The notes under the pieces are model-generated. The model was not told where the DNA came from and searched no databases. It saw only the letters and a program-made list of their open reading frames with translations. DNA of 34,041 nucleotides, from positions 1 through 34,041 of the forward strand of contig VGCJ01000016.1 in assembly GCA_016870035.1 (NCBI GenBank). Reading direction: 5' to 3'. Below, piece by piece: positions 12,095 to 23,756 of the stretch (positions are counted from its first letter, which is position 1; every line of letters begins with the position of its first letter). Source of the stretch: Alphaproteobacteria bacterium (GTDB lineage Bacteria; Pseudomonadota; Alphaproteobacteria; Rhizobiales; Beijerinckiaceae). The translations under genes and the position numbers were made by a program.

Positions 12095-13420
12095 TTAAAA
12101 ACTTTCGCGCAGCCACCGGCCAACGCGCATGAAATAGCCATCTGTTCCCGTGCCCAAAGCGAGCCCAGACGTGCGCGGTTCGAAATGTTCGAGCGCGGCA
12201 ACTTGCGGATAAACGAGAAGCCCGACCGGCGCTGCAAAAGCAGGCCCCTTCAACGCTTCCGGCAAGCCATGCACACCGAGCGGACGACCGACACGAACTT
12301 GTTTCGAAATCACACTGCGACAAAGTTCCGACAGACCCGTCAACGATGCGCCCCCACCTGTTAAAACGATGCGGCGCCCCGCTTCCGCTGCAAAACCGGA
12401 TGTCTTCAACCGATCGCGCACAAGTTCAAGAATTTCTTCAACACGCGGACGGATGATTCGAACAAGCTGAGATTTTGGAATGTGATAAACATGGTCGCCT
12501 TGCGCTTCATCAACAGAAGCAACCGCAACCGTTTCGCGATCATCAGAAGGGCTTGCGAGCGTAGAGCCATAAAGCGTTTTCAAACGCTCGGCGTGGTTGA
12601 TGCCGGTTGAAAGACCGCGCGCGATATCCATCGTGATGTGATTGCCACCCACAGCAACCGCATCAGAATGAACAAGAACGCCATTTGAAAAGACGCCGAC
12701 ACTTGTTGTTCCGCCGCCCAATTCGACAACCGCCACGCCCATTTCGGCTTCATCATCAACAAGGCATGACAAGCCGCTCGCATAAGGGCTTGCGACAACC
12801 GCCTCGACACCGACATGACAGCGCTCAACGGCCAACATGAGATTACGGATCGCATATTCGTCACTTGTGAGAATATGCATATCAACGCCGAGACGCTCGC
12901 CAATCATACCGTGCGGATCGTGGATATGCCGCGTCTCGTCAATCGCAAAACCGGTGGGCAGCGAATGCAACACGCTGCGGCCGCTTTCAGCACCGGTGAA
13001 GCTCATGGCTTCAAACACGCGGCGAATATCGCCATCAGAGACACCCTGCCCGCGCAACGAAACTTCCGCCGTGAAGGCTTCCGATTTCAAACGACCGCCT
13101 GTCATATTGACGATCACCGAGCGCACTTCAACGCGGGCCATGCGCTCCGCGGCATCAATCGCAAGACGGATCGAGTGTTCAACAGCTTCCAAATCAATGA
13201 TCGCGCCGCCTTTCACACCGCGTGCGCGCTGATGACCCAAACCGATGATGCGCGCTTTATGCGTACGGCCCTTCAAGACCTCAGCACCCGATAATGGAAT
13301 AAGCTCGGCAATCAGGCACACGACTTTGCTTGTGCCCACATCAAGAACCGACACAATCGTCGAACGCTTGGGATTGATCGGTCGCATGCGCGGCGTGAGG
13401 CTTGGTCCGTATTCACTCAT
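12095..13420 (-). CDS. ftsA: Cell division protein FtsA
   Basis: FtsA is an actin-like ATPase that tethers FtsZ to the inner membrane and passes signals to the septal wall synthases. The 441-residue protein shows the actin-fold phosphate and adenosine loops: SVLDVGTSKVVCLIAEL near the N-terminus, VAVVELGGGTTSVGVF in the middle and RIVLTGGGASLTGL near the C-terminus. The extra SHS2-type 1C domain lies between about residues 85 and 170. The very C-terminal YFMRVGRWLRESF reads as an amphipathic membrane-targeting helix. The start overlaps the ftsQ stop in ATGA, and the stop is 93 bp from ftsZ. Confidence 0.96.
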   Translation of the reverse strand: MSEYGPSLTPRMRPINPKRSTIVSVLDVGTSKVVCLIAELIPLSGAEVLKGRTHKARIIGLGHQRARGVKGGAIIDLEAVEHSIRLAIDAAERMARVEVRSVIVNMTGGRLKSEAFTAEVSLRGQGVSDGDIRRVFEAMSFTGAESGRSVLHSLPTGFAIDETRHIHDPHGMIGERLGVDMHILTSDEYAIRNLMLAVERCHVGVEAVVASPYASGLSCLVDDEAEMGVAVVELGGGTTSVGVFSNGVLVHSDAVAVGGNHITMDIARGLSTGINHAERLKTLYGSTLASPSDDRETVAVASVDEAQGDHVYHIPKSQLVRIIRPRVEEILELVRDRLKTSGFAAEAGRRIVLTGGGASLTGLSELCRSVISKQVRVGRPLGVHGLPEALKGPAFAAPVGLLVYPQVAALEHFEPRTSGLALGTGTDGYFMRVGRWLRESF

Positions 13421-14376
13421 GCCGGACCTCCCTTCGCCTTCGCCTTGGCTTTCAATTGCTCTTCACGCTGGGCTGCAGCCGCCTCTGTGAGACGCAACAC
13501 GACACGATCAGGATAGCGCAAATCGACAAGCACAATATCTTTATCAGCAAGCTTGTGATCGTGAAGAAAGGTCGAGAATTTTTTTAAGGCTTCGGAAGGA
13601 TTTTCTTCCGGCAACAAGACATCAAGACCGCTTGTCAGTTTTAATGTCCAACGACGCTCACCAACACGAATGCCAGCCTTCACAAGCGGTTTTACATCGG
13701 GGGCCTCATCAAGAATGGCGACAAATTCTGTGGCGCGCGCCGCCGCACCTTCACCAACAACAAGCGGCAAATCAGTAAAGGCTTCATCATTCATCTGGCC
13801 AATAACACGACCATCTAATCCGATGATCGAAACTTCGCCATCACGCTGCCAGAGCGCATAAGGTTTATTCTCGGAAATGCCGATGGAAAGCGCATTCGGA
13901 TAGAATTTGCGGACCGTAACATCGCGAACCAAGGGCAAGGCCACCAAACGCTCGCGCACCGCATCCGCATCAAGAAACGGCAATGAATCATCGGGCTCAA
14001 TTCCGGTTGCGGTGAGCACATCTTGTTCATTTAAAGTTTGCAGGCCTGTAATGGTAACGCTGCGAATATCAAAACCCGCAAGTCGCAAGACTTCCTCTTG
14101 CAAGTCGCTATGCGCTTCAAGAAATGAGTGAATATGACCACCGCGATCAAGGCCGAAGAGCAGTGTGACAGCAAAAAGTCCAATGGTCAGCGTCGAGCCG
14201 ATGCCCTTGGGCAAACGCTCACCCAAGCTTACGAGCGTCTCGCGAAAACGTGACTCGGAACCGAAGCGGGTGGATAAAATCCGAAAACGTGAATGATGAA
14301 CCCGGTGTACAAACGCGAATTCGCCGGGGGCCTGATGCCCCCTCAGCGCTCGCAGCTCGCGTCCTCCACCATCCAT
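13417..14376 (-). CDS. ftsQ: Cell division protein FtsQ
   Basis: FtsQ is a bitopic divisome protein that, with FtsL and FtsB, regulates FtsW-FtsI. The 319-residue product has a long basic cytoplasmic leader, one membrane helix (about residues 63-77, with [15 protein letters not shown]), then a POTRA domain beginning [23 protein letters not shown]. The beta domain follows with [27 protein letters not shown], typical of the family. The C-terminal end is Lys/Ala-rich and charged. The start ATG lies 34 bp inside the 3' end of ddl, a larger overlap than elsewhere in this cluster. It ends in an ATGA overlap with ftsA. The alphaproteobacterial form is longer than the E. coli protein (276 residues). 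Confidence 0.93.
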   Translation of the reverse strand: MDGGGRELRALRGHQAPGEFAFVHRVHHSRFRILSTRFGSESRFRETLVSLGERLPKGIGSTLTIGLFAVTLLFGLDRGGHIHSFLEAHSDLQEEVLRLAGFDIRSVTITGLQTLNEQDVLTATGIEPDDSLPFLDADAVRERLVALPLVRDVTVRKFYPNALSIGISENKPYALWQRDGEVSIIGLDGRVIGQMNDEAFTDLPLVVGEGAAARATEFVAILDEAPDVKPLVKAGIRVGERRWTLKLTSGLDVLLPEENPSEALKKFSTFLHDHKLADKDIVLVDLRYPDRVVLRLTEAAAAQREEQLKAKAKAKGGPA

Positions 14377-15263
14377 CTTACTAACTCACCGAACCCGATA
14401 CCCTCATGGGCTGCCAATTCAGGCACCAAAGACGTTTCCGTCATCCCGGGTTGCGTGTTGACTTCGAGGCAGATGACCTCGCCCGACCCATTGGGCGTGT
14501 CGTCGTATCGAAAATCGGCGCGGCTCACGCCGCGGCAGCCCAAAGATTGATGCGCCGTTAACGCTAGCTTTTGGACAAGATGGTAAATATTCGGTAAAAT
14601 TTTTGCGGGTAGAATGTGAATAGAGCCGCCCTTGGCATATTTCGATTCAAAATCGTAAAAATTTCCAGCCGCCGGCTGAATATCAATGACACCAAGCGCC
14701 CGATCCGCCATCACCGCACAGGTTAACTCCCGCCCCGGTATATACCGCTCGACCAAAACCACATCGCCATAGGGCCAATCGGCGCGGGCGAGTTCTTGCG
14801 CCGGATGCGAGCGATCTTCGCGCAGAAGGATGACCCCAACAGACGAACCTTCATTGACGGGCTTCACCACATAAGGCGGCTTCATGACATGGGTCTTGGC
14901 CGCTTCAAAACGGCTAATCGTGATGCCCTCTGCAACCGGAACGCCCGCCGCCTTCATCACCGCCTTCGCACGATCTTTCTGCATCGCGAGAGATGAAGCC
15001 AACACGCCCGAATGCGTGTAAGGAATCTGGAGCATTTCAAGAATGCCTTGCACGACGCCATCTTCACCAAAGCGACCATGCAACGCGTTGAACGCGACAT
15101 CGGGTTTTAGATGCGTCAAGGCATCGGACAAATCGCGATCCACATCGACGAGGCTCACGCGATAGCCCTCGCCCTCAAGCGCTAAGGCGCAGGCCGCACC
15201 CGATCTCAAACTCACACTGCGTTCGGCCGAAAGCCCGCCCATTAATACGGCGACATGTTTCAT
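14343..15263 (-). CDS. ddl: D-alanine--D-alanine ligase
   Basis: Ddl joins two D-alanines to make the dipeptide that MurF adds to the peptidoglycan precursor. I set the start at the ATG at 15263 because it overlaps the murB stop in ATGA, follows GGAGAG at 8 bases, and gives the standard opening [19 protein letters not shown]; the frame extends upstream to 15296 without family likeness. The 306-residue ATP-grasp protein shows [23 protein letters not shown] (the ATP-binding loop), [15 protein letters not shown], and [15 protein letters not shown] (metal and product site). It is intact and of usual length. The 3' end overlaps ftsQ by 34 bases. Confidence 0.95.
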   Translation of the reverse strand: MKHVAVLMGGLSAERSVSLRSGAACALALEGEGYRVSLVDVDRDLSDALTHLKPDVAFNALHGRFGEDGVVQGILEMLQIPYTHSGVLASSLAMQKDRAKAVMKAAGVPVAEGITISRFEAAKTHVMKPPYVVKPVNEGSSVGVILLREDRSHPAQELARADWPYGDVVLVERYIPGRELTCAVMADRALGVIDIQPAAGNFYDFESKYAKGGSIHILPAKILPNIYHLVQKLALTAHQSLGCRGVSRADFRYDDTPNGSGEVICLEVNTQPGMTETSLVPELAAHEGIGFGELVRWMVEDASCER

Positions 15264-16168
15264 TTCGCGGGCTCTCCCACAATTTTGATTTCCCATTCAA
15301 GGTCTATACCTGTCATCTCTTTCACACGACGGCGCGCTTCTTCACCAAGCGCCTCAATGTCGGCAGCTTTTGCGCCTTCATGCGCGATCAAAAAATTCGT
15401 ATGTAATTTCGAGATCTCCGCGCCACCAATATGATGACCGCGCAAGCCTGCCTGATCAATCAATTCCCACGCTTTCATGTTCGGCGGATTGCGAAAGGTC
15501 GAACCGCCTGTGCGTGTGTTGACAGGTTGAGTGGATGAACGCGCCTCGGTGATCGCATTCATCTCTTCAAGAATTTTTTCCGGATCACCTTTATGGCCTT
15601 TAAACAAAGCCTCGGTGAAAATCACATCATCGGGCACTGACGTGTGTCGATAAGTAAATCCCATCATCGCATGATCAAAGTGATGAATGCGCCCTTCACG
15701 ATCAACCCCCTGCGCGGACACAAAAATATCTTTAGTCTCGCGGCCATAGGCGCCACCATTCATACGAAGAGCCCCGCCAATTGTGCCGGGAATGCCACGC
15801 AAAAAAGAAAAGCCTGCAAGACCGGCTTCAGCAGCCAACCGCGCGACTTTCACATCCGCCGCTTGCGCGCCCGCACGCAGGTGAAAATCGGACTCGATGC
15901 TGATCGCTTGAAAAGCTTTTCCCAAACGAATGACGGCACCACGAAAACCACCATCGCGTATGAGAAGATTGGATCCCAAACCAATGACAAGTATCGGGAC
16001 CTCACGCGGCAGAATTTTTAAAAATGCGATGAGGTCTTCTTCATTTTCAGGCGTGAAAAGAATATCCGCTGAGCCGCCAACACGAAACCACGACAAAGGC
16101 GCCATCGGCGCATCAAACTGAAACGCACCTTTAAGCGAAGAAAAATCGTAATCGCGCAACGCCATCAT
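15260..16168 (-). CDS. murB: UDP-N-acetylenolpyruvoylglucosamine reductase
   Basis: MurB is the FAD- and NADPH-dependent enzyme that reduces the enolpyruvyl group to give UDP-N-acetylmuramic acid. The 302-residue protein has the FAD-binding pattern [16 protein letters not shown] and [14 protein letters not shown], then [18 protein letters not shown], and the catalytic serine loop GGSTFRNPP followed by [12 protein letters not shown]. The C-terminal glutamate would lie near [12 protein letters not shown]. It is the shorter type II MurB class, by the single C-terminal domain lacking the extra loop. Two tandem ATG codons are available (16168 and 16165); the first overlaps the murC stop as ATGA. 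It ends in an ATGA overlap with ddl. Confidence 0.95.
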   Translation of the reverse strand: MMALRDYDFSSLKGAFQFDAPMAPLSWFRVGGSADILFTPENEEDLIAFLKILPREVPILVIGLGSNLLIRDGGFRGAVIRLGKAFQAISIESDFHLRAGAQAADVKVARLAAEAGLAGFSFLRGIPGTIGGALRMNGGAYGRETKDIFVSAQGVDREGRIHHFDHAMMGFTYRHTSVPDDVIFTEALFKGHKGDPEKILEEMNAITEARSSTQPVNTRTGGSTFRNPPNMKAWELIDQAGLRGHHIGGAEISKLHTNFLIAHEGAKAADIEALGEEARRRVKEMTGIDLEWEIKIVGEPAK

Positions 16169-17580
16169 TGGCCTTGTTTTTCAAGAACCGCCAATTCAAC
16201 TGGCAGCGTATAGGCCCATTGCGTGATGTTCCCCGCACCAAGACACACAACATAATCGCCTTTCGATGCTAATGGCTTTACAAGACGCGCCAAAGACGCT
16301 GCATCGGGAAGTGCGGTAACATGACGATGACCATGCGCCTTTAATCCGGCAACAAGGGAGTCACGATCCGCACCCGCAATCGGCACTTCACCAGCGGCAT
16401 AAGTGTCCGCCACGATCACATGATCCGCGTCATTGAAACAGGTTGCGAATTGATCAAAGAGAGATGCCAAACGCGTGTAGCGATGCGGTTGCACGACCGC
16501 GATCACCTTGCCTTTTGTTGACGCGCGTGCAGCCTTGAGCACCGCTGCGATTTCAACCGGATGGTGTCCGTAATCGTCAAAAATTTCCGCACCATTCCAT
16601 TCGCCTGTTTTTGTGAACCGGCGCTTCACACCGCCGAAACTTTTCAAACCTTCGCGAATGGCGTCTGGTGTCATACCAAGATGGAAGGCAACAGCAATCG
16701 CAGCCGTTGCATTCAACACATTGTGATGGCCGGGCATTGGCAATTCGAGACCGTGAATGCGGGTAAGCGCTTTGGTTTTGCGATCACGAATGGTAACAGA
16801 AAAGCGTGAACGACCCCCTGAAAGATCAACATCCAAAAAACGCACATCAGCCTGCGGGTTTTCGCCATAAGTGATGACACGACGATCCTCGATGCGGCCA
16901 ACCAATTCTTGCACGGTCGGATGATCGAGACACATCACCGCAAAGCCATAGAAGGGTAAATTCTCGACAAAAGTACGGAAGGCTTCTTTGATCGCGTCAA
17001 AGGTTTTGAAATGATCCAAATGTTCAGGATCAATATTGGTGACGATGGCCACGTCCGCTGGCAATTTTAAAAATGTACCATCCGATTCATCGGCCTCAAC
17101 CACCATCCATTCGCCATCGCCTAATCGGGCATTAGTACCATAGGCATTGATGATGCCCCCATTGATGACGGTCGGATCAAAATGTCCCGAAACAAGCAAA
17201 GTAGCTACAAGCGATGTTGTTGTCGTTTTGCCATGAGTACCCGCAATCGCAACGCAGGTTTTCAGCCGCATCAATTCGGCAAGCATTTCGGCGCGTCTGA
17301 CGACGGGGATGCGACGCTCACGGGCCGCCATCAATTCGGGATTATCACGCTGAATGGCGGTTGACACCACGAGCACTTCAGCATCACCAACATGGCGCGC
17401 GTCATGGCCAACAAAAACGTCAATGCCTTTGTCGCGTAAGCGCTTCACATTGGCATTATCCGATGCGTCCGATCCTTGTACACGATAGCCGAGATTGTGC
17501 ATTACCTCGGCAATGCCCGACATGCCGATGCCCCCAATCCCGACAAAATGAATCGCGCCCAATTCGGTGGGAAGCTTCAT
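16165..17580 (-). CDS. murC: UDP-N-acetylmuramate--L-alanine ligase
   Basis: MurC adds L-alanine, the first residue of the stem peptide, to UDP-MurNAc. The 471-residue protein has the N-terminal UDP-binding [14 protein letters not shown] (12-25), the ATP loop [10 protein letters not shown] at 114-123, the Mg-binding [12 protein letters not shown] and [10 protein letters not shown] segments, and the family signature [27 protein letters not shown]. The C-terminal domain includes QPHRYTRL. It overlaps murG upstream and murB downstream, each by the four bases ATGA. Nothing odd is seen. Confidence 0.97.
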   Translation of the reverse strand: MKLPTELGAIHFVGIGGIGMSGIAEVMHNLGYRVQGSDASDNANVKRLRDKGIDVFVGHDARHVGDAEVLVVSTAIQRDNPELMAARERRIPVVRRAEMLAELMRLKTCVAIAGTHGKTTTTSLVATLLVSGHFDPTVINGGIINAYGTNARLGDGEWMVVEADESDGTFLKLPADVAIVTNIDPEHLDHFKTFDAIKEAFRTFVENLPFYGFAVMCLDHPTVQELVGRIEDRRVITYGENPQADVRFLDVDLSGGRSRFSVTIRDRKTKALTRIHGLELPMPGHHNVLNATAAIAVAFHLGMTPDAIREGLKSFGGVKRRFTKTGEWNGAEIFDDYGHHPVEIAAVLKAARASTKGKVIAVVQPHRYTRLASLFDQFATCFNDADHVIVADTYAAGEVPIAGADRDSLVAGLKAHGHRHVTALPDAASLARLVKPLASKGDYVVCLGAGNITQWAYTLPVELAVLEKQGQ

Positions 17581-18707
17581 GAGGATCGTCCTCTCGAAAA
17601 ATCTAAACCAAGGCTTTCGCCGATAAGCGCAGCGAACCGTTCGGCCGCATCCGCAATGCCCGCGCTTTTGGCCGCTCGGCTTGAGTCGGTCAATCGATCC
17701 GGATGGGCGATCAACTCGTTCAGGTGATGGGCCAACGCCGTCGCGAAAAACTCACTTTGCTTGATGACAAGAGCGGCGCCGCGCCGCGCCAGACTTTCCG
17801 CATTCGCCGCTTGATCTTGATCGAGCGAACCAGGAAGCGGCACAAGAATCGAAGGTCGCCCGATGACCGCAAGCTCGGCAATGGTGGAGGCGCCTGCGCG
17901 GCCGATCACAAGCTGCGCTTGGGCAATCCGCATTGGTAAATCATCAAAAAAGGAACGAATATCCACACTCACACCGGCGCGATCGTAAAGCGCTTTTGCC
18001 GTTTCAAGATCATCCCCGCGCGCTTGATGCGTAATGCGCAACCTTGATTTGATATCATCAGACAAAAGTGCAATCGCTTCAGGAACCACCGTGCTCATCA
18101 CGCGCGCGCCTTGGCTTCCGCCCGTAACAAGAAGATGAATCTCACTTTGTGATTGGAGCGCGGGATAGGGAATCGCCATCGCTTCTCGCGCTAGCGGACG
18201 AATGGGATTTCCCACATGATGCGCTTTTGCTGCGTTCTTCTGTGAAAGACCTTTCGGCTTTTCAAAGCCCGTAGCAATCGCATGAACAAAAGGCGCGACG
18301 AAACGATTGGCGCGGCCCACGACGCCATTTTGTTCATGAATAAATGTGGGAACGCCCGCAAGCACCGCGCCGATAACAGGCGGCACCGAGGGATAGCCCC
18401 CAAAACCGATCACCGCATCAGGCTTAATTTTTTTAATCAACAAATAGGACTGCAACGTGCCACGCAGCAAAACAAAAATGGCTTTAAGCAAGGACAGAGG
18501 TGATTTGCCTGAGGGTGTCGCAGCTTGAATTTCGTGACGCGCTACGGCAGGAAATGCGCCGCCATAAGTCATTCCACGGTGATCGGTTGCGAGATGAATG
18601 ACGACGCCACGTGCCGTTAATTCGCCTGCGAGCGCTTCGGCCGGAAATAAATGACCGCCGGTCCCCCCAGCGGCCAATAAAATCACCGGTGTGCGAGATG
18701 ATGTCAT
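17577..18707 (-). CDS. murG: Lipid II synthase, UDP-GlcNAc transferase MurG
   Basis: MurG is a peripheral inner-membrane GT-B glycosyltransferase that adds GlcNAc to lipid I to form lipid II. The 376-residue protein starts with a family-typical glycine-rich loop [13 protein letters not shown] (GGTGGH at 14-19). Further marks are [36 protein letters not shown], the GSQGAR donor loop in [14 protein letters not shown], and [37 protein letters not shown], of which the last part holds the nucleotide-sugar contacts. Overlaps ftsW and murC by ATGA on either side. Intact. Confidence 0.97.
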   Translation of the reverse strand: MTSSRTPVILLAAGGTGGHLFPAEALAGELTARGVVIHLATDHRGMTYGGAFPAVARHEIQAATPSGKSPLSLLKAIFVLLRGTLQSYLLIKKIKPDAVIGFGGYPSVPPVIGAVLAGVPTFIHEQNGVVGRANRFVAPFVHAIATGFEKPKGLSQKNAAKAHHVGNPIRPLAREAMAIPYPALQSQSEIHLLVTGGSQGARVMSTVVPEAIALLSDDIKSRLRITHQARGDDLETAKALYDRAGVSVDIRSFFDDLPMRIAQAQLVIGRAGASTIAELAVIGRPSILVPLPGSLDQDQAANAESLARRGAALVIKQSEFFATALAHHLNELIAHPDRLTDSSRAAKSAGIADAAERFAALIGESLGLDFSRGRSS

Positions 18708-19846
18708 TCATTCTGCTCCGCACGAAAGCGATCAACATAATCCGCACGCGGACGACGACGCGTGACCGCAAGCAAAAAGCCCATCGCAAGGCCAAGCGAA
18801 ATCAAAGACGAGCCGCCATAAGAAATAAAAGGAAGAGTCATGCCCTTTGCGGGAATGAGATGAACATTCACCGCCATATTGATGGAGGCTTGTATGCCAA
18901 ACAAAATCACGAGACCTGATGCCGCTAAGCGGCAAAAAGGATCTTCATTTTGTCGCGCCATATAAAGACCACGCAAAACAACAAGCGCAAACACCGCAAG
19001 AAGTGCGAGACAGGCAATGATACCGAATTCTTCTGCTGTTACGGCGAACACAAAATCCGTATGGCTATCGGGAAGAATGCGTTTGACGGTACCCTCGCCC
19101 GGCCCTTTGCCAAACCAACCCCCTTCAATGAAACTTTGCATCGCATTATCGACTTGAAACGTATCTCCCGCCTCGGGATTGCGGAAGCGATCGATACGAT
19201 CACGCACATGCGGCAAGAATTTATAAGCCGCTGCGAGACCTGCGGCCCCAATGCCGCCAATGCCAAACACCCAAAACAAATGCAGGCCTGATAAAAATAC
19301 AATGCCGGCCCATGCCATTGCAATCAACATGGTTTGTCCAATATCTGGCTGCAACACGATCGGGCCAATCGTGCCCACAAGCAACAGCACGCCCAGAATA
19401 TTTCCTGGCACATCCTTACGACGCCCGCCTTCGGAGAAGGCCCAAGCAACAAGAATGATAAAGGCTGGCTTCACAAATTCCGAGGGCTGCAACGCAATAC
19501 CCATCAATGTGATCCATCTTTTCGCACCCTTCACCTCAGTTCCGAAAAGAAGCGTAGCCACAACAAGCGCCATACCAACGAGATAAAGCGCTAACGCTGT
19601 ACGACGGACGAGGCGCGGCGTCATGAAGCTCGCAATCATCATCACCACAAAGGCGGGCGCAAGATTGATCGCTTGACGGATCACAAAATGAAATGTGGGC
19701 AGGCCTAAACGTTCGGCGACAGGCGGACTTCCGGCAAGGCCCAACACAATGCCTGTCACCATCAACAAGATGATGAGCACAAACATCAACCGATCAACGG
19801 TCCACCACCAGTCCGCAAGCGGATTACGATCAAGACGTGATTGCAT
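18704..19846 (-). CDS. ftsW: Septal peptidoglycan polymerase FtsW (SEDS family)
   Basis: FtsW is the membrane glycosyltransferase that polymerises lipid II at the septum together with FtsI. About 380 residues long with around ten hydrophobic helices. The SEDS hallmarks are present: ALQPSEFVKPAFIIL, LLQPDIGQTMLIAMAW, a periplasmic loop with GKGPGEGTVKRILPDSHTDF (the conserved catalytic Asp region), and IPAKGMTLPFISYGGSSLI. The frame offers GTG at 19849 and ATG at 19846; I prefer the ATG because AAGG sits 6 bases before it. There is no gap to the murD stop. The end overlaps murG by ATGA. Confidence 0.96.
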   Translation of the reverse strand: MQSRLDRNPLADWWWTVDRLMFVLIILLMVTGIVLGLAGSPPVAERLGLPTFHFVIRQAINLAPAFVVMMIASFMTPRLVRRTALALYLVGMALVVATLLFGTEVKGAKRWITLMGIALQPSEFVKPAFIILVAWAFSEGGRRKDVPGNILGVLLLVGTIGPIVLQPDIGQTMLIAMAWAGIVFLSGLHLFWVFGIGGIGAAGLAAAYKFLPHVRDRIDRFRNPEAGDTFQVDNAMQSFIEGGWFGKGPGEGTVKRILPDSHTDFVFAVTAEEFGIIACLALLAVFALVVLRGLYMARQNEDPFCRLAASGLVILFGIQASINMAVNVHLIPAKGMTLPFISYGGSSLISLGLAMGFLLAVTRRRPRADYVDRFRAEQNE

Positions 19847-19849
19847 CAC

Positions 19850-21253
19850 TCACCTTTTCTCTCGCGGCATAAAGTCGGATTGGCTTTGAACAAGTTTACG
19901 GAACTGATTGCCCCGCTCTTCAAAATTTTTGAATTGGTCATAGGACGCGCAAGCCGGCGACAATAGAATGACCGGCTCTTTCGCGCGTGAGGCTTGTGCA
20001 TCAAGCTTGGCTTTCAGAAGCGCTGTTTCCAAGGTCTCGCTGATTTCAAACGGTACATTTGTACCAAGTGTGGACGCAAAATCATGAGCCGCTTCGCCGA
20101 TAAAATAGGCTTTCTCAACACGAGTGAACAAGGGTGAAAGCGGTTCAATACCGCCCTCTTTCGCGCAACCGCCTGCAATCCAGAAAAGCCCATCAGAGAA
20201 AGAGAGCAAAGCCTTCTCAGTTGCATCCGCATTGGTGGCTTTTGAATCATTAATAACCAGAGCGCGACCGAGATGTCCGATGATTTCTAACCTATGAGCC
20301 AGACCCGGAAATGTATTTAGACCTTTGATAATCTCTTCATCGGTTAATCCTAATACACTGACCGCTGCAATTGCCGCCGCTGCATTTTGAGCATTATGCA
20401 TTCCCCGCAAAGTTGCGATTGATGAAAGATCAATGATGCGCTTTAGCTCATGTCCTGTGCGCTTTAAAACCAATGAGCCTTTTATGACATAATCAGCATT
20501 TTGTAGCTCATTGAGCGACATCGTGATCAATGGTCGACCCGCTTCCCATCGACGCTTCGCAATCGTCTGACACCATTTATCATCTATACCGATGATAGAA
20601 AGCTCGGCCGATGCCACCAAACGCTCTTTAATTGATGCGTAATTTTCCATTGTGCCATGGCGATCAAGATGATCGGGCGTAATATTCAAAAGCACGCCAA
20701 CAGAGGGGATGATTGATGACGTCAAATCAATCTGAAAGCTTGAACATTCCAACACGTGATAGCGTGTAAGCGATGGTGGCGGCAGGTCAAGAACCGCGGT
20801 GCCGATATTCCCCCCTAGCGCCACATCACGACCGGCAGATGCAAGCAAATGCGCGATCAATGATGTGGTTGTCGATTTCCCATTCGTGCCTGTAATCGCC
20901 ACAAAAGGTGCATTCGGCGCCACTCTTTGCCGCTCACGACAGAATAATTCGATATCGCCGATCACCGGAATATGAGCGGCTTTGGCTTTCTTCACGCTCC
21001 AATGTGGTTCAGGATACGTGAGTGGCACTCCGGGTGCCAAGATCAAAGCACGATAGGTTGAAAAATCTGATTGTGATAAATCAACGAGCGTAAGATTTTG
21101 TTGGCGTGCCGCTTCACGCGACGTTTCTGAATCATCCCACGCGGCAAAATATGCGCCGCCAACCTCTAGAGCCTTAACGGTTGACAAGCCCGATCCACCT
21201 AATCCGAAGACGGCGACAGTCTCACCACGGAAGCTTTCAACCGGTGTCATCAT
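19850..21253 (-). CDS. murD: UDP-N-acetylmuramoylalanine--D-glutamate ligase
   Basis: MurD adds D-glutamate to the stem peptide. From the ATG at 21253, which overlaps the mraY stop as TGATG, the protein is 467 residues and opens with the Rossmann loop VAVFGLGGSGLSTV (13-26). An adjacent ATG at 21250 has slightly better spacing to GAGG and is an equal choice. The reading frame continues upstream to 21340 inside mraY, but that extension has no family likeness. The ATP loop is TGTNGKSTTTS (121-131). LNITPDHLDRHG, the AHRLEIIG segment, VINDSKATNADATEKAL and LLSPACASYDQFKNFEERGNQF (the last given in two parts by the family: LLSPACASYDQF and NFEERG) complete the Mur ligase pattern. Intact. Confidence 0.96.
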   Translation of the reverse strand: MMTPVESFRGETVAVFGLGGSGLSTVKALEVGGAYFAAWDDSETSREAARQQNLTLVDLSQSDFSTYRALILAPGVPLTYPEPHWSVKKAKAAHIPVIGDIELFCRERQRVAPNAPFVAITGTNGKSTTTSLIAHLLASAGRDVALGGNIGTAVLDLPPPSLTRYHVLECSSFQIDLTSSIIPSVGVLLNITPDHLDRHGTMENYASIKERLVASAELSIIGIDDKWCQTIAKRRWEAGRPLITMSLNELQNADYVIKGSLVLKRTGHELKRIIDLSSIATLRGMHNAQNAAAAIAAVSVLGLTDEEIIKGLNTFPGLAHRLEIIGHLGRALVINDSKATNADATEKALLSFSDGLFWIAGGCAKEGGIEPLSPLFTRVEKAYFIGEAAHDFASTLGTNVPFEISETLETALLKAKLDAQASRAKEPVILLSPACASYDQFKNFEERGNQFRKLVQSQSDFMPREKR

Positions 21254-22338
21254 CACCTCAATTTCAGGGTCGAAAGACCAATCAAAGCGAGAATGACAGA
21301 AATGATCCAAAAGCGGATCACGATTTGGGGTTCTTTCCAACCAAGTTTTTCAAAATGGTGATGGATCGGCGCCATCAAAAAGATTCTCTTACCCGTCAAT
21401 TTGAATGATGCAACTTGAATAATGACGGAGACCGCTTCCAAGACGAAAAGACCACCGACAATTGCGAGCACAATTTCATGTTTGGTTGCGACAGCGACTG
21501 TACCAAGCAAGCCCCCGAGCGCGAGTGATCCAGTATCACCCATGAAAATTTGCGCGGGCGGTGCGTTGAACCACAAAAAGCCAAGTCCTGCGCCAATCAA
21601 CGCACCGCAAACGACGGCGAGTTCGCCGGTGCCGGGCGTAAAATGAATTTGCAGATAATTTGCAAAAATCGCGTTACCCGCAAGATAAGCGATGAACCCG
21701 AATGTCGCCGCTGCAATCATCACAGGTACAATCGCCAGACCATCGAGTCCATCCGTGAGATTGACCGTATTGCCGGCCGCAACAATCACAAATGCACCAA
21801 AGACAAAAAAGAAGAAGCCGAGATCAATCACAATTTCTTTGAAGAAAGGCACTGTGAGCGCGGTGGAAAGACGTCCCCCATCCGCATGGGCCATCACGAC
21901 ACACGCGATGATGCCGACGATCGCTTCAATCGCCAGTCGCATACGACCCGAAAGTCCGGCATGACTCTGCTTCGTGACCTTTAGATAATCATCATAAAAA
22001 CCGATCAATCCGAAAGCGAGCGTAACCGCGAGCACCGACCACAGATAGACATTTTTGAGATTGCCCCAGAGAAGCGTTGCCACAAGAACGCCCGAGAGGA
22101 TCATCAAGCCGCCCATCGTAGGCGTGCCTTTTTTGGTCAAAAGATGTGACTCTGGTCCATCGGTACGGATCGGTTGTCCTTTACCCTGACGCATACGCAA
22201 ACTTGCAATAATGGTTGGGCCAAAAAAGAACACAAAAAACATCGCTGTCACAGTTGCGCCGACAGTTCTGAACGTGATGTAGCGAAATACATTCAGAAGT
22301 CCGAATGCCCCGCTATATTCGGCAAGCCAAGCCAACAT
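21253..22338 (-). CDS. mraY: Phospho-N-acetylmuramoyl-pentapeptide transferase
   Basis: MraY is the ten-helix inner-membrane enzyme that moves phospho-MurNAc-pentapeptide onto undecaprenyl phosphate, making lipid I. The 361-residue product has [18 protein letters not shown] near the first cytoplasmic loop, GTPTMGG, the first acidic cluster GFYDDYLKV, the catalytic [23 protein letters not shown], and the histidine motif [12 protein letters not shown]. All conserved aspartates are present. The ATG shares its A with the murF stop (TGATG), and the gene ends in the same kind of overlap with murD. Length and topology are normal. Confidence 0.97.
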   Translation of the reverse strand: MLAWLAEYSGAFGLLNVFRYITFRTVGATVTAMFFVFFFGPTIIASLRMRQGKGQPIRTDGPESHLLTKKGTPTMGGLMILSGVLVATLLWGNLKNVYLWSVLAVTLAFGLIGFYDDYLKVTKQSHAGLSGRMRLAIEAIVGIIACVVMAHADGGRLSTALTVPFFKEIVIDLGFFFFVFGAFVIVAAGNTVNLTDGLDGLAIVPVMIAAATFGFIAYLAGNAIFANYLQIHFTPGTGELAVVCGALIGAGLGFLWFNAPPAQIFMGDTGSLALGGLLGTVAVATKHEIVLAIVGGLFVLEAVSVIIQVASFKLTGKRIFLMAPIHHHFEKLGWKEPQIVIRFWIISVILALIGLSTLKLR

Positions 22339-23756
22339 CAGTTTTGTTCCTTGTCCAAGTGGATTTTGATTTCATCAACGACAAGGCGCATGCGGCTGCC
22401 ATTCGAACCTTTGACCATCAACGCGTCTCCCGGCTGAATCTGATCGAGGAATGACGTCGCAAGTTCTTGCGAATTTTTATACCAAGCGCCTTGTTTTGCG
22501 CGGGGCAACGCATCGAATAAATGACGCATCAAAGGACCTGAAGTATAAACAAGGTCGATGCCGAATTCTACAATCGAAGACGCAAGATCTGCATGAAGCG
22601 CTTCCGCATCTTTACCCAATTCTAGCATATCGCCGACAAGCGCAATACGTCGTCCTTTTGGGCCCACGTCTGTTGATGATAAAAGCGCAAAGGCCGCACG
22701 CATTGAGGTTGGATTTGCGTTATAGCTTTCATCGATCAATGTTATGCGACTGTTTTCTTTACCCCAAGACAATCTCGCACCACGGCCTCGCGGCGGTTTG
22801 ACATCAGAGAGTGCTCGCGATGCCGCCTCAAGATCCGCGCCGAGCGCAAGACAAACCGCAAGAATGCCAAGACTGTTCAACGCCAGATGTTTTCCAGGAC
22901 TGCCCAGGCGATAGGCAAGCGGCAAACCATTGATTTCCGCAATGATGTCTGAGCCATCGGCATCCATTTTTAGCGAGGCTAAACGAATATCAGCAAAAGG
23001 ATTTTCACCGAAACTTAAAAGCCGTCCTGCTTTTGAACGCGATGCATGTGTCCACATCCGTTCATAATGCGGATTATCACGATTGATGATGGCCGTGCCA
23101 CCCTCTTCAAGACCTAAAAAGATCGCCGATTTTTCATCAGCAATCGCCTCGACATTCGGAAAATTCTCAATGTGAACAGCTTCAACGATTATGATCAAAG
23201 CGACATACGGTTTTACTTGACGTGTTAATGGTTCGATTTCGCCGGCATGATTCATGCCGATTTCAAAAATACCGAATTTAGTCGCCTGATCCATGCGCGC
23301 GAGCGTCAAAGGCACACCGAAATGATTATTGTAAGAAGCGACCGACGCATGCGTTTTGCCTTGCTGTGAAAGGACAAAACGCAAAGCTTCCTTTATGCCC
23401 GTTTTCCCAACAGATCCCGTAACCGCGACAACACGCGCGTCAGGCGTTAACCGCGCGCGTGCCGCCGCACCCAGTTGAACCAAAGCAGAAAGCGTATCAT
23501 CAACAGGAATTAGTGGTCCTGAAATTGATAATGAAGAAACCTTATCATTTTTTACAAGCGCTGCCGCCGCGCCTTTTTCAAAAGCCATCTTCACAAAATC
23601 ATGACCATCACGCTGCTCACCACCGAGCGCGACAAAGAGATCACCCTTCTCAATCGTGCGTGTATCAATCGATACACCGGTAATCGAAGAGAAAGGCGCT
23701 GTGGCTTTCACATGCAAAGTGTTTTCGATGAAGCTTTGTGTCATCAGGGGCGTCAT
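22338..23756 (-). CDS. murF: UDP-MurNAc-tripeptide--D-alanyl-D-alanine ligase
   Basis: MurF attaches the D-Ala-D-Ala dipeptide made by Ddl, completing the cytoplasmic pentapeptide. I place the start at the ATG at 23756, which overlaps the murE stop (ATGA) and has AAGGG nearby; a GTG at 23780 in the same frame is less likely. The protein is 472 residues. The N-terminal domain has [19 protein letters not shown]. The ATP loop is TGSVGKTG (113-120), then [37 protein letters not shown] and [15 protein letters not shown]. These are all expected in MurF. It ends one base into mraY. Confidence 0.96.
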   Translation of the reverse strand: MTPLMTQSFIENTLHVKATAPFSSITGVSIDTRTIEKGDLFVALGGEQRDGHDFVKMAFEKGAAAALVKNDKVSSLSISGPLIPVDDTLSALVQLGAAARARLTPDARVVAVTGSVGKTGIKEALRFVLSQQGKTHASVASYNNHFGVPLTLARMDQATKFGIFEIGMNHAGEIEPLTRQVKPYVALIIIVEAVHIENFPNVEAIADEKSAIFLGLEEGGTAIINRDNPHYERMWTHASRSKAGRLLSFGENPFADIRLASLKMDADGSDIIAEINGLPLAYRLGSPGKHLALNSLGILAVCLALGADLEAASRALSDVKPPRGRGARLSWGKENSRITLIDESYNANPTSMRAAFALLSSTDVGPKGRRIALVGDMLELGKDAEALHADLASSIVEFGIDLVYTSGPLMRHLFDALPRAKQGAWYKNSQELATSFLDQIQPGDALMVKGSNGSRMRLVVDEIKIHLDKEQN